A DNA stretch of 54,029 nt from an uncultured Bacteroidota bacterium (GTDB taxonomy: Bacteria > Bacteroidota > Bacteroidia > Chitinophagales > LD1), in NCBI GenBank assembly GCA_903861145.1, contig CAIOTH010000127.1:1-54029 (forward strand). The letters run 5' to 3'. Positions 45,000-53,700 of this stretch are shown piece by piece (position 1 is the stretch's first letter; the number at the start of each line of letters is the position of its first letter). The notes beneath the pieces were generated by a model. The model was given only the letters and a program-made list of their open reading frames with translations. It searched no databases and had not been told where the DNA came from. The translations under genes were made by a program, and so were the position numbers.

Positions 45000-46268
45000 T
45001 TATAATTCAATTAATAACTCAACCGGATCTGCACCCAACAACATTTTGTGGGGGTTTTCCAAAAAGTCCTTCACCGCCACTAAAAAGCTTACAGATTCTT
45101 TTCCATCAATAATTCTATGGTCGTACGAAAGGGCTACATACATCATCGGCCTAACCTCAACCTTACCATCAATTACCATAGCCCGGTCCTGCACCTTGTG
45201 CATACCTAGTATGGCAGATTGAGGAGGATTGATAATCGGCGTGCTCATCAACGAACCAAACACACCACCATTCGAAATAGTAAACGTGCCACCGGTCATT
45301 TCATCCATCGTTAATAATCCATCGCGGCCTTTAATGGCTAACTCTTTTACTTTCTTTTCGATGCCGGCAAGCGACAGCGATTCCGCATTTCGAATAACCG
45401 GCACTACCAACCCTTTGGGAGTTGAAACAGCAATGGAAATATCGCAGTAATCATGATAAACAATATTCCCTTCATCAATGTATGCATTCACCGATGCGAA
45501 TTTTTCGAGCGCCAGGCAACACGCTTTTGCAAAAAAACTCATCATGCCCAAATTCACTTCATACTTCTTTTTAAACGTATCACCATACTTTGCCCTAATG
45601 GCGTTTATCGCAGTCATATCCACCTCGTTAAAAGTGGTAAGCATCGCTGTTGAGTTTTTTGAATACACCAAACGCTCCGAAATCGTTTTTCTCAACCTGC
45701 TCATTTTCTCCATCCGCTCGTTTCGGCTAAAAGCTTCTTTCTGCGGCATGTTGGCTTTAGCTCTTACTGCATTAATAGCATCTTCCTTTGTAATTCTTCC
45801 ACTAACTCCGGTAGTTGCTTTTACATCTTTTGCAGCAACGTTACCTTCATCCAAAATTTTCTTAGCTGCCGGTGATGGAGTATTAGCCGCATAGCTTTGT
45901 TTAGTCTCTTCTTTCTTCTCTTCTGTTTTTGGTTGTTCCTCTACCGGTTTGGTTTCAGCAGGTTTTTTCACTTCCGCCTTTTTTTCAACCTTAGGTTCTT
46001 TAACTTCTGCTGCTTTCGTTTCCTCGGGCTTCTTGGCGCTTTCGTCAATGTTGCATATAACAGCGCCCACTTTTAAATCTTCGCCTTCTTTAGCAACAAA
46101 CTTTACCACACCGGCAATAGTTGCGGGTATTTCCTGTGAGGCCTTATCTGTTTCCAGTTCGCAAATAGGCTGGTCAAGCTGCACATAATCACCATCTTTC
46201 ACTAAATATTTGGATAGTGTTACTTCCGTAATCGATTCCGCCACCGAGGGCACTTTTAATTCTGTCAT
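45000..46268 (-). CDS. sucB: 2-Oxoglutarate dehydrogenase E2 (dihydrolipoyl succinyltransferase)
   Basis: This 422-residue E2 component has a lipoyl domain (residues 1-75; [11 protein letters not shown] with the lipoylated Lys at about 43). A flexible Lys/Glu/Pro-rich linker (about 78-130) and an E3-binding domain (about 128-165; [13 protein letters not shown]) follow. The catalytic core ends with [16 protein letters not shown] (the His and Asp of catalysis). The core shows [13 protein letters not shown] and the succinyltransferase-typical [20 protein letters not shown]. The gene starts 11 nt after the end of sucA, so it sits in the middle of the operon. Confidence 0.97.
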   Translation of the reverse strand: MTELKVPSVAESITEVTLSKYLVKDGDYVQLDQPICELETDKASQEIPATIAGVVKFVAKEGEDLKVGAVICNIDESAKKPEETKAAEVKEPKVEKKAEVKKPAETKPVEEQPKTEEKKEETKQSYAANTPSPAAKKILDEGNVAAKDVKATTGVSGRITKEDAINAVRAKANMPQKEAFSRNERMEKMSRLRKTISERLVYSKNSTAMLTTFNEVDMTAINAIRAKYGDTFKKKYEVNLGMMSFFAKACCLALEKFASVNAYIDEGNIVYHDYCDISIAVSTPKGLVVPVIRNAESLSLAGIEKKVKELAIKGRDGLLTMDEMTGGTFTISNGGVFGSLMSTPIINPPQSAILGMHKVQDRAMVIDGKVEVRPMMYVALSYDHRIIDGKESVSFLVAVKDFLENPHKMLLGADPVELLIEL

Positions 46269-46279
46269 GTCTTTATTAT

Positions 46280-48985
46280 TTATTCAAACGCTCTTGTCAA
46301 AATAACTTCCTGCTCTTGTAAATGTACTTTCTTAAAGCCAGTGGCCGTACTGGCAGCATTCTTTCTTGCAATACCACGCATCGGTAATTTTTCGTGCAAA
46401 CGCGCCAATAAAAAATGCCACGCTCCCATATTTTCCGACTCTTCCTGCACCCACCAAACCTCGGCTTTAGGATATTTTTTGGTAAGCGCAATCATTTTAT
46501 CCTGTGGTACCGGGTAAAGTTGCTCAACTCTCGCAATCACCACATCATCATGCTTATCTCTTTCTTTTCTCTCCAGCAAATCGTAATATATTTTACCACT
46601 GCAGAAAAGTATTTTCCTCACTTTCTTACTCTTCGTTTCATCTACTATCAACTCCTGGAAACCACCCTTCAATATATTCTCAACGGGCGATACACAACGC
46701 GGATGGCGAAGTAATGACTTAGGACTCATTACAATCAATGGCTTACGGAATGGCCAAGCCATTTGCCTACGCAGCGCATGGAAAAAATTAGCAGGGTCGC
46801 TAATATTCACCACCACCATATTCATTTCGGCGCACAGTTGTAAGTAACGCTCCAACCTTGCACTACTATGCTCTGGGCCCTGCCCTTCGTAACCATGTGG
46901 CAATAACATTACCAAACCCGAGCCCCTTTGCCACTTCGATTCACCTGAGGCTATAAACTGGTCTATCACCGTTTGTGCACCATTGGCAAAATCGCCGTAT
47001 TGCGCTTCCCACAACACCAATGCTTCCGGATGTGGAAGCGTATATCCATATTCGAATCCTAAAACGCCATACTCACTCAGGTGCGAGTTGTAAATAAAAA
47101 AGCGTCCCTGTTTTTTGCCCAGGTTGCAAAGCCTGCAATATTCTGCATCTGTGTTTTCATCTGTTATAACAGCATGGCGCGAGGTGAACGTTCCGCGCTT
47201 AACATCTTCACCACTTAATCTCACATCTTTTCCTTCCAGCAATACCGAACCATAAGCCATCAACTCAGCCGCAGGCCAGTCAAGTTTACCATCTACCTGC
47301 ATCAACCGGTTCCGGTCATCCAGGTATTTCTTCACCTTTTTTAAAGGCACAAAACCCTCAGGGTATTTATTTAAGCCGGCAATAAGTTGGGTAGCTGTTT
47401 CTTTCGAAATAAAAGTATCCGGCGAATCTTGAAAATCATTGATAGTTGCCTTTCTCAGTTTCTGCCAGGCCAATTCCGTGGGCTGTGGTTGATAAGGCAG
47501 TGGATGCTGTTTCACTGAATCAAGGCGCTGTTGCAAAAAGTCCCAAAACTCCTTTTCCAGGCGCTTGGCAATTTCTGCTGTTACTGAGCCTTCATTAATC
47601 AGTTGCTCAGAATATATATCGCGTGGATTTTTGTGCCCTTCAATCAATTTATACATCAATGGCTGCGTATACTTAGGGTCGTCGCTTTCGTTATGCCCGT
47701 GCTTGCGGTAGCATACCATATCTACAAAAACATCTTTGTTGAATTTCTGGCGGTACTCAGCAGCTAACTCGCATGCAAAAACCGTTGCTTCAATATCATC
47801 GCCATTAACATGCAAAACCGGTGCATCAATAGTCGCCGCTATCGAAGTGCAATAATCCGACGACCTTGCCTCATCAAAATCAGTAGTAAAACCAATTTGG
47901 TTATTAATTACAAAATGGAAGGTGCCACCGGTATAATACCCGTTTAACTTAGCCATTTGCAACACCTCATAAATAATACCCTGTCCCGCAACCGCGGCAT
48001 CACCGTGTATTAAAACCGGTAAAATTTTATTGTAATTCGATTTATAAATCGCATCTGCTTTAGCACGGGTAAAACCCTCAACAATTGGGTTCACCGCTTC
48101 CAGGTGCGAAGGATTTGGCATCAGTTTCATATAAACCGATTTGCCGTTTTCGGTTTTGTATTGCGAAGAAAACCCGAGGTGATATTTCACATCGCCATCA
48201 CCCATAGTCAGGTCATAATCGGCGTTGCCTTCAAACTCATTAAAAATCTCTTCGTAGGTTTTGCCCATTATGTTTACCAAAACATTCAGGCGTCCGCGGT
48301 GGGCCATGCCTAACACCACTTCTTCAACACCTGCGTTGCTTGCAGTTTGTATTACTGCATCCAAAGCCGGGATAGTAGTTTCTCCACCTTCTAACGAAAA
48401 ACGCTTTTCGCCAATGTACTTGGTACCTAAAAACTTCTCAAACACTACCGCCTGGTTCAGCCTGCGCAGTATATATTCCTTCTTCTCAGGGGTATAGTTT
48501 ATAACCGAATCGCCTTTTTCAATCCTCTCTCTAAAAAAATCCACCTCTTCTTTAACTCTAACATAACCGTACTCAAAACCAATGCTCTCGGTATAAATTT
48601 TCTTTAGCTTGGTAATAATTTCATTCAGCGAGGCATTAGGCAAACCTATTTCAGCCCCAATCGCAAACTTTCTGTCAAGGTCTTTCTCGCTCAGGTCAAA
48701 ATTTTCGAGGCCAAGGTTAGCATGTCGGTCTTTACGCGGTTTAAGGGGGTTTGTATGGGCTATTAAATGGCCCTTCTCTCTATAAGCCTGTATCAGGCCA
48801 TAAACTTTCCATTCGTCCGATGAAACAGTGGCCGATTTACCATTATAGTTTAGCTGTGCAAAATCAAAACCCTCGAAAAATTTGCGAAATTCAGGGTCAA
48901 TCGCTTCGGGTTTACTCTTAAAATCTCTATACAGGTTTTCAAGGTATTCAGGTGTGGCATTAGCGAGATACGAGTATTTATCCAT
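46280..48985 (-). CDS. sucA: 2-Oxoglutarate dehydrogenase E1
   Basis: This 901-residue thiamine enzyme decarboxylates 2-oxoglutarate. The start at 48985 gives [19 protein letters not shown], typical of the E1 N-terminal arm. A further upstream start at 49012 is rejected, because that stretch contains a -7 promoter box. Motifs include [13 protein letters not shown], the TPP motif [10 protein letters not shown] ... [18 protein letters not shown] and [16 protein letters not shown] in the C-terminal part. The gene leads the sucA-sucB-lpd operon on the minus strand. It completes a TCA cycle complex with its own E3. Confidence 0.97.
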   Translation of the reverse strand: MDKYSYLANATPEYLENLYRDFKSKPEAIDPEFRKFFEGFDFAQLNYNGKSATVSSDEWKVYGLIQAYREKGHLIAHTNPLKPRKDRHANLGLENFDLSEKDLDRKFAIGAEIGLPNASLNEIITKLKKIYTESIGFEYGYVRVKEEVDFFRERIEKGDSVINYTPEKKEYILRRLNQAVVFEKFLGTKYIGEKRFSLEGGETTIPALDAVIQTASNAGVEEVVLGMAHRGRLNVLVNIMGKTYEEIFNEFEGNADYDLTMGDGDVKYHLGFSSQYKTENGKSVYMKLMPNPSHLEAVNPIVEGFTRAKADAIYKSNYNKILPVLIHGDAAVAGQGIIYEVLQMAKLNGYYTGGTFHFVINNQIGFTTDFDEARSSDYCTSIAATIDAPVLHVNGDDIEATVFACELAAEYRQKFNKDVFVDMVCYRKHGHNESDDPKYTQPLMYKLIEGHKNPRDIYSEQLINEGSVTAEIAKRLEKEFWDFLQQRLDSVKQHPLPYQPQPTELAWQKLRKATINDFQDSPDTFISKETATQLIAGLNKYPEGFVPLKKVKKYLDDRNRLMQVDGKLDWPAAELMAYGSVLLEGKDVRLSGEDVKRGTFTSRHAVITDENTDAEYCRLCNLGKKQGRFFIYNSHLSEYGVLGFEYGYTLPHPEALVLWEAQYGDFANGAQTVIDQFIASGESKWQRGSGLVMLLPHGYEGQGPEHSSARLERYLQLCAEMNMVVVNISDPANFFHALRRQMAWPFRKPLIVMSPKSLLRHPRCVSPVENILKGGFQELIVDETKSKKVRKILFCSGKIYYDLLERKERDKHDDVVIARVEQLYPVPQDKMIALTKKYPKAEVWWVQEESENMGAWHFLLARLHEKLPMRGIARKNAASTATGFKKVHLQEQEVILTRAFE

Positions 48986-49009
48986 TTTCTTCTTCCGGAA
49001 ATTTTTGTG

Positions 49010-49017
49010 CAAACCTA
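49010..49017 (-). promoter_or_regulatory. TAnnTTTG -7 box of the sucA operon
   Basis: On the minus strand this reads TAGGTTTG, a perfect -7 element. A TTTT, one mismatch from TTTG, stands at the -33 distance (spacer 19). It leaves a leader of about 18 nt ending GGAAGAAGAAA before the ATG at 48985. It shows that the longer frame from 49012 is not the true start. Confidence 0.6.
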
Positions 49018-49084
49018 ACTTATAACAACAACACAGAAAAGAGAAAGTTGGTGTTACAGAACGATTTTGCCCGTTTTTTCCGGC

Positions 49085-49495
49085 CTAAACTCTAACGGCT
49101 GTACCCTGCCTTTGGGTTTCAGTATTTCCGGGGCCTTTACCTTTTTTAAGAATACCCGTTACCTCAAACGCCAGTCGTATTGCTTTTATGTCTCCTTCCA
49201 TAGCCGATTCCATAAGCCTGGCAAGTATTTGTGACGACATAAACTTAAATTCCCCCAACTCTGAACCAATTACATCTCCTCGGTCAAATTCCACCATATG
49301 CACATATACCGTTGGCCGGCTTAAGCCGGTCTCGTCAGCTATTTCAGCCTTTGTAGGCCATCTTTCGTTTTTGCGTATTAAATAAATCATGGCCCTGGTA
49401 ATGGCAACATGGTTGGTTTCCCAAACCTTACTTCTCTCGTTATAGGCCTTTTCCATTTCGCCAAAATCTGTAGTGTCGGTACCTGGTGTTTCCAT
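49085..49495 (-). CDS. Small helix-turn-helix protein
   Basis: This 136-residue protein has no signal peptide. Residues about 46-80 form a helix-turn-helix: WPTKAEIADETGLSRPTVYVHMVEF, with the ALSRxTVY-type recognition helix. A helical C-terminal part (about 85-115; MSSQILARLMESAMEGDIKAIRLAFEVTG) and a basic tail follow. The layout (HTH plus a helical repeat) also resembles phage terminase small subunits, but no phage gene is present, so a regulator is the simpler reading. A 10-bp dyad in its upstream region (49553-49577) is a candidate operator. The target is unknown. Confidence 0.7.
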   Translation of the reverse strand: METPGTDTTDFGEMEKAYNERSKVWETNHVAITRAMIYLIRKNERWPTKAEIADETGLSRPTVYVHMVEFDRGDVIGSELGEFKFMSSQILARLMESAMEGDIKAIRLAFEVTGILKKGKGPGNTETQRQGTAVRV

Positions 49496-49552
49496 ATAGT
49501 TTATTTTAAAAAAAGTGTAAAGTTTGTAAACCCAATTTCATTTTATTTTGCC

Positions 49553-49577
49553 TAAATAATTGACAATCAATTATTTA
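49553..49577. promoter_or_regulatory. Candidate operator: 10-bp inverted repeat
   Basis: TAAATAATTG (49553-49562) and CAATTATTTA (49568-49577) are exact reverse complements around ACAAT. The dyad lies 58-82 nt upstream of the ATG of the HTH gene and has no T run, so it fits a dimeric repressor or activator site better than a terminator. Confidence 0.5.
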
Positions 49578-49604
49578 TCATATTGAAAATTTATTTAATT
49601 ATGA

Positions 49605-49617
49605 CCTAATAATTAGG
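49605..49617. promoter_or_regulatory. Second small palindrome
   Basis: CCTAAT and ATTAGG flank a single A (49605-49617). GCCTAAAT just left of the first dyad repeats part of it. It may be a second binding half-site, but it is short and could be chance in AT-rich DNA. Confidence 0.3.
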
Positions 49618-49768
49618 CATCCTCAAAAATTAAAAAATCGTTTTACCACTTATTTAATGCTATTAATACAACAAAGTAAACGCGTCACTACGCAACCAAT
49701 TTGCGCAGTAAAATAAATAATGCAAAAAATTTGTACTAAGCCTCTCCCTCGAATATTTAATCCTCGTT

Positions 49769-49799
49769 TTTGGAAATAAGCTTAAGAACGCTATATTTG
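49769..49799 (+). promoter_or_regulatory. rpsT promoter (TTTG-N19-TATATTTG)
   Basis: TTTG at 49769-49772, a 19-nt spacer and TATATTTG at 49792-49799 match the Bacteroidota housekeeping sigma-factor consensus exactly. The predicted start is about 49806, giving a leader of about 20 nt before the ATG at 49826. Confidence 0.85.
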
Positions 49800-49825
49800 C
49801 AGTCCTTTTTAAAAGAAATAAGAAA

Positions 49826-50080
49826 ATGGCACATCACAAATCAGCAATCAAACGTATCCGTCAAACGGCTAAAAGAAGAATTTCTAACAGGTATTATGCA
49901 AAAACTACCCGTAACGAAATACGCGACCTGAGGGCAGAAACCAAACCTACCGAAGCTAAAAAAGCGCTTTCTAAGGTATTTGCTTCTATCGATAAGTTAG
50001 CTAAACGCGGCTATATCCACCAAAACAAAGCAGCCAACCTAAAATCAGGTTTAGCTACTAAAGTGGCTGGTTTAAAGTAA
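49826..50080 (+). CDS. rpsT: 30S ribosomal protein S20
   Basis: This 84-residue basic protein starts MAHHKSAIKRIRQTAKRRIS and continues with the helical bundle typical of S20, including KALSKVFASIDKLAKRGYIHQNKAANLKSGL. It binds 16S rRNA helices h9 and h44 during 30S assembly. It is a single-gene unit with a clear promoter upstream and an intrinsic terminator downstream. Confidence 0.97.
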   Translation: MAHHKSAIKRIRQTAKRRISNRYYAKTTRNEIRDLRAETKPTEAKKALSKVFASIDKLAKRGYIHQNKAANLKSGLATKVAGLK

Positions 50081-50105
50081 TTACTACCACACCATCAATA
50101 TATTG

Positions 50106-50140
50106 AAGGCATTCCTTTGGGAGTGCCTTTTTGTTTTTTG
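50106..50140 (+). terminator. Intrinsic terminator after rpsT
   Basis: AAGGCATTCC (50106-50115) pairs with GGAGTGCCTT (50120-50129, one G-T pair) around a 4-nt loop, followed by TTTTGTTTTTTG. Confidence 0.85.
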
Positions 50141-50151
50141 ACTGTTTGCAT

Positions 50152-50499
50152 CTAATTGTGTTCAACACACGAATCCCCCTTACTAATAGCATAATTATAA
50201 TCAGCCTTCGCGCAAATTTGCTGGTTAAGCTGAGGGTATTGAACTGAATATGTAGCCAGTGTGTCAACATGGTAACCCATACCTGTATAAAACGCTATCG
50301 AATCCGCTATCGAGCTTTTCGAGTACACTGTAAAGTTTACAGTATCCAATCCTTTAATTGCCCGGTAATTTCCCTCTTCTGCATAACAGTAATAGCATTT
50401 GTTGCAACTCATTACAAGCATTAGCGCTAATAACATCGCTCCACAAAACATACCCCTCGCGCCATCTAATCGGCTAATATTTACAACCATGCTTTTCAT
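50152..50499 (-). CDS. Small putative lipoprotein, Cys-rich N-terminus
   Basis: This 115-residue protein starts at ATG 50499; another ATG eight codons further up (50523) is also possible. A hydrophobic segment (GAMLLALMLVMSC) ends in a Cys of lipobox type. CNKCYYCYAEE then adds two more cysteines of a Cys-x2-Cys-x2-Cys run counted with the lipobox Cys. The rest is soluble (FTVYSKSSIADSIAFYTGMG). I do not recognise a family. It is convergent with rpsT and divergent from radC. Confidence 0.6.
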   Translation of the reverse strand: MKSMVVNISRLDGARGMFCGAMLLALMLVMSCNKCYYCYAEEGNYRAIKGLDTVNFTVYSKSSIADSIAFYTGMGYHVDTLATYSVQYPQLNQQICAKADYNYAISKGDSCVEHN

Positions 50500-50593
50500 A
50501 TTTAAATCTACCGTAAAGATCATTTATTCGCGCAACTCCAAAAAACAAGGTTAAAACGTTGGCAGATATAACCAAAAAGCACAACTTTATTTA

Positions 50594-51295
50594 ATGGAAG
50601 AGTCCAAAGATTTTCTCTCAATTAAAAGCTGGGCCGAAGAAGACCAACCCCGCGAAAAATTATTGCTAAAAGGCAAATCAGCCCTTAGCGATGCCGAGCT
50701 TATTACCATTCTTTTGCGAACCGGTGTTACCGGCAGTTCAGCCCTCGATATTGCCAAAAAAATAATCAATCACGTTAACGGCGATTTAAATGCCCTCGGT
50801 AAACTATCGGTACCCGACTTGAAAAAAATAGCCAAAGGCCTGGGCGATACCAAAGCCATTACCATCGTCGCCGCCCTCGAGTTGGGCCGCCGCAGGCAAA
50901 GCAGCGAAGTGCGCGAAAAACCCATGATACGCACCAGCCAGGACTCTTACAACTATATCTACGCCGAGGTAGCCGACCTTGGGCACGAAGAGTTTTATGT
51001 AATGTACCTTAACCGCGCTAACAAGGTGCTTACTCATAAGCACATCAGTTCGGGCGGCATATCGGGCACGGTAGCGGATATTAAAATAATGCTGAAACAT
51101 GGCATTGAGCTACTGGCTTCATCCATTGTTGCCGTGCACAATCACCCATCCGATAACATAAAACCCAGCCATGCCGATATTGAACTCACCAAAAAATTAA
51201 AAGAAGCGGCAAAGCTTATCGACATCCATCTCCTCGACCATCTCATTATAGGCGAAAAAAAGTATTACAGCTTTGCCGACGAGGGAATGCTTTGA
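50594..51295 (+). CDS. radC: RadC family JAB-domain protein
   Basis: This 233-residue member of the UPF0758/RadC family has an N-terminal helix-hairpin-helix region (about 25-105; LSVPDLKKIAKGLGDTKA) and a JAB/MPN metalloprotease-like domain. The metal site is in IVAVHNHPSDNIKPSHAD (about 179-196; H-x-H with the distal Asp), with HKHISSGGISGT before it. The name comes from an old repair mutation, and its role in DNA repair is not established. The length is normal. No phage or plasmid marker is near, so this is the chromosomal form. Confidence 0.93.
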   Translation: MEESKDFLSIKSWAEEDQPREKLLLKGKSALSDAELITILLRTGVTGSSALDIAKKIINHVNGDLNALGKLSVPDLKKIAKGLGDTKAITIVAALELGRRRQSSEVREKPMIRTSQDSYNYIYAEVADLGHEEFYVMYLNRANKVLTHKHISSGGISGTVADIKIMLKHGIELLASSIVAVHNHPSDNIKPSHADIELTKKLKEAAKLIDIHLLDHLIIGEKKYYSFADEGML

Positions 51296-51355
51296 GAACT
51301 TGCTGCTATTACTATTCCAATCGTTGAATTTTAGAAGGTAACTACCATACATCTG

Positions 51356-51420
51356 CCCTCTCTAGAGCTAGCGATGGAGAGGGTGACCCAGCGAAGGGGG
51401 GGGCGGGAGAGGCCCGGTTG
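51356..51420. repeat. GC-rich palindromic repeat-like segment
   Basis: After AT-rich spacer DNA, composition changes sharply. CCCTCTC (51356-51362) can pair with GAGAGGG (51377-51383) around a 14-nt loop, GGGTGACCC (51381-51389) is a further palindrome, and a G-run leads to GGGAGAGGCCCGG. It looks like a dispersed REP-type element, though only one copy is seen here. Confidence 0.5.
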
Positions 51421-51431
51421 TTTAAACCTGA

Positions 51432-51485
51432 AAATATAGAAAGGGCGATAGGATCAGATCCTATCGCCCTTTCTATATTTTTTAA
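51432..51485. terminator. Bidirectional hairpin terminator between radC and the Omp28-like gene
   Basis: Two exact 23-nt arms (51432-51454 and 51458-51480) enclose a CAG loop, with core AAAGGGCGATAGGAT. A runs on the left and T runs on the right allow termination of both convergent genes. Confidence 0.9.
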
Positions 51486-51492
51486 ATCGCTA

Positions 51493-53535
51493 TTACTTAG
51501 CTATAACGAATTTTAAAGTCTGAACAACTTTCGCTTCGTCCTTTACAGTAACAAAGTAAATACCGTTCGGAAATTCGCTGGTATTAATCTGAGTAGTATA
51601 GCTGCCCTTGTTAAAGTTCGAAGGCGCATCAGCCGACACCATTTGGCCAAGCATATTGTAAACTTCAAAACTCAGTCTGGCATCGTTATCCAATGTATAA
51701 GCAAGTGTTACAACATTTTGAGCGGGGTTTGGATACAAAACTATTTTCTCATTATTGGTAACGCTCAACTCATCAACACCCGTAGTAGTCGAAGAGTTTA
51801 ACTTCATTGAAGCAGCATTCCAAACGATGTTATATTCAGACTTGGTAATGCTGGCATTATACTGGCTTACAAATGGTACCAACTTTATAAATTGAGTTCT
51901 CCACGTACCTGGCAAGGTATAAGTATAGGTCTGAGTATAAGTAGTGCCCGGTGTTACAGTAGAAGGTATGTTACCAACCGAACTGGCCTCCCCATAGGTT
52001 CCGTTTAATAGCTTGCGATCAACGTGGTTGTGAACATAACCTGATATAGTAGCATACCCGTTGCTGGCAGAATACGAACCAACGTGAAACCATGGATTAC
52101 TTCCCGCAGCCGGACTTGAATAGTAATATGAGTGTTGGTTATATCCTCCACCACTTCCAACCACGCTATCCTCAGTTATATAGCAATTCATCCTGAATGC
52201 GCCACTTGCCGGTCCATAAAACGTAGAGTTAACTGTAACAGTTACCACCCTCGTAGATGCGTTATAAACGTTTGACGCTGTTATACTAACCGGAGATATA
52301 ACTCCATGCTCAGTTTCAGCCGCAGTTTGCCAGTCGTTTGGACCAGGAAGGCCCGGTACACCAATTGTCAATCCCGGGTTAGCCCAATAAAGTTCACGGT
52401 CAATAGCTGCACTTGGCGCACCTTGTTGGTCAAGATCATTAGCTAATGTATCATCATATGTGGTGGTCATTCCATCGGTTCCAAACCCGGCATGTATGCT
52501 CACCGGTATAACAAAAGCACTATCGGCCGATTCCATAATTTCTTTTATATACGTAGCTCCACCCGGGCAATAACCGCAAATGGCCGTTGAAAATTCTTCT
52601 ACCAAAACGTTTCTGCTTGGCACTTCTGTAAGGCCCACTATTTGGCGGGTAGCAGAATTATTAGCAGAATTAGCATCAGCTCCTCCATTTGGGGAAGCGC
52701 CAGTAATCTTTACCGCATAAGCAATTGCCGAATCAAAATTTGCCTGGGTAGTAAACTGTACCGTTGAAGACCCAAAGGGCGAAATACCTAAAGTGCTAAA
52801 CGTTTGTGTTACAGGCGTATTACTACCAATCTGGTATGATAAATCAACGCTGTTTAAAGGGGCCCCTCCGGCGTTACGTATAGTTGCCTGTACCGTAGTA
52901 GTGCCATTGCTTGCTGGTACGTAATTAGGAAGTACCACCGAATCAACTGCTACGTCGTTTGTTGGCAAAACATAAACTTTGATATCATCTACAGCATACC
53001 AAAGATCGTTGGTTGCCTGGTAATTCCATTTTACCCATACTTTAGGCTGATTTGCAGCGTAGGCCGAAATATCTAATTGCACCAACTCAGGGTCAAGTAC
53101 TTGTCCGCCATTATTTACCAAATCCTGGAAGGCATCAAATACCTGTGTCCAGTTAACGCTATCGGTACTTACCGATACCGTTGCTGTTGCAGTATTATAT
53201 ACGTCCAAAAACTGGTCGAATTGCAACGCCACGTAAGTTTGGCCGGTGCAATTAATAGCCGGGGTAATAAGGTCCGTATTAATCGCGTTCGCATTTCCGT
53301 CAGATAATATCAAAGCCGCACCATTATTGCCTGTTGGCGAATTAAAATACACCGTTCCAAAATTCGGGTCACTAAACCCATACGCCGAAAACGCCCATGC
53401 AAGGGCACCGGTATTGTAATTAACAACCGTGCAATTGCCCAGGCTACCGTTAAATGTTTGTGAGTACAGTGTTTGACCGAATGATAAGCTTGTCATAACG
53501 GTTGCCAACAGTGTTACGAGTAAATATTTTTTCAT
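51493..53535 (-). CDS. Omp28-like secreted protein with T9SS type A domain
   Basis: The 680-residue protein has a signal peptide (about 1-20, ending SFGQ). A jelly-roll anchor-type domain follows (about 25-190; GNNGAALILSD, VALQFDQFLDVYN, VNWTQVFDAF, WYAVDDIKVY). A CARDB/Ig-like domain covers about 195-300. The Omp28 region (about 305-600) has a thioredoxin-like LVEEFSTAICGYCPGGA with the CGYC motif. The T9SS type A sorting domain begins LYPNPAQNVVTL and ends KFVIAK. Omp28-type proteins are outer-surface lipoproteins or adhesins of unclear role; the CxxC may be structural or redox-active. Confidence 0.9.
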   Translation of the reverse strand: MKKYLLVTLLATVMTSLSFGQTLYSQTFNGSLGNCTVVNYNTGALAWAFSAYGFSDPNFGTVYFNSPTGNNGAALILSDGNANAINTDLITPAINCTGQTYVALQFDQFLDVYNTATATVSVSTDSVNWTQVFDAFQDLVNNGGQVLDPELVQLDISAYAANQPKVWVKWNYQATNDLWYAVDDIKVYVLPTNDVAVDSVVLPNYVPASNGTTTVQATIRNAGGAPLNSVDLSYQIGSNTPVTQTFSTLGISPFGSSTVQFTTQANFDSAIAYAVKITGASPNGGADANSANNSATRQIVGLTEVPSRNVLVEEFSTAICGYCPGGATYIKEIMESADSAFVIPVSIHAGFGTDGMTTTYDDTLANDLDQQGAPSAAIDRELYWANPGLTIGVPGLPGPNDWQTAAETEHGVISPVSITASNVYNASTRVVTVTVNSTFYGPASGAFRMNCYITEDSVVGSGGGYNQHSYYYSSPAAGSNPWFHVGSYSASNGYATISGYVHNHVDRKLLNGTYGEASSVGNIPSTVTPGTTYTQTYTYTLPGTWRTQFIKLVPFVSQYNASITKSEYNIVWNAASMKLNSSTTTGVDELSVTNNEKIVLYPNPAQNVVTLAYTLDNDARLSFEVYNMLGQMVSADAPSNFNKGSYTTQINTSEFPNGIYFVTVKDEAKVVQTLKFVIAK

Positions 53536-53674
53536 GGTGAAGTTTGAGATTAAAAAGATTTGGAAACGAAAATAGACTTTTAAAGCAATAAAAAAACAGC
53601 GGCGCTACCTAAAAGCAAAATAAATTTTAGCCTGTTAAATGCCCCGCCTAACTTCATAAACACAGGTTATTAAT

Positions 53675-53682
53675 TACTTTTG
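53675..53682 (+). promoter_or_regulatory. TAnnTTTG -7 box before the last gene
   Basis: TACTTTTG is a perfect -7 match, 18 nt upstream of the ATG at 53701. No TTTG is found at -33. Confidence 0.4.
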
Positions 53683-53700
53683 GTGGCTAAATAAGTATTG

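Larger units (their letters stand above)
49496..49825. other. AT-rich divergent intergenic region
   Basis: This 330-nt stretch between the HTH gene and rpsT has no coding potential. It contains a 10+5+10 dyad (49553-49577), a second short palindrome (49605-49617) and the rpsT promoter at 49769-49799. The remaining AT-rich sequence shows nothing I can name. Confidence 0.7.

Noticed and set aside
48986-49012. Upstream start for sucA giving nine extra residues
   Set aside because: The region contains the TAGGTTTG promoter box, and the residues (HKNFRKKK) are not part of the conserved E1 N-terminus.
49085-49495. Phage terminase small subunit
   Set aside because: The HTH-plus-helices layout is compatible, but no large subunit, portal or other phage gene is near.
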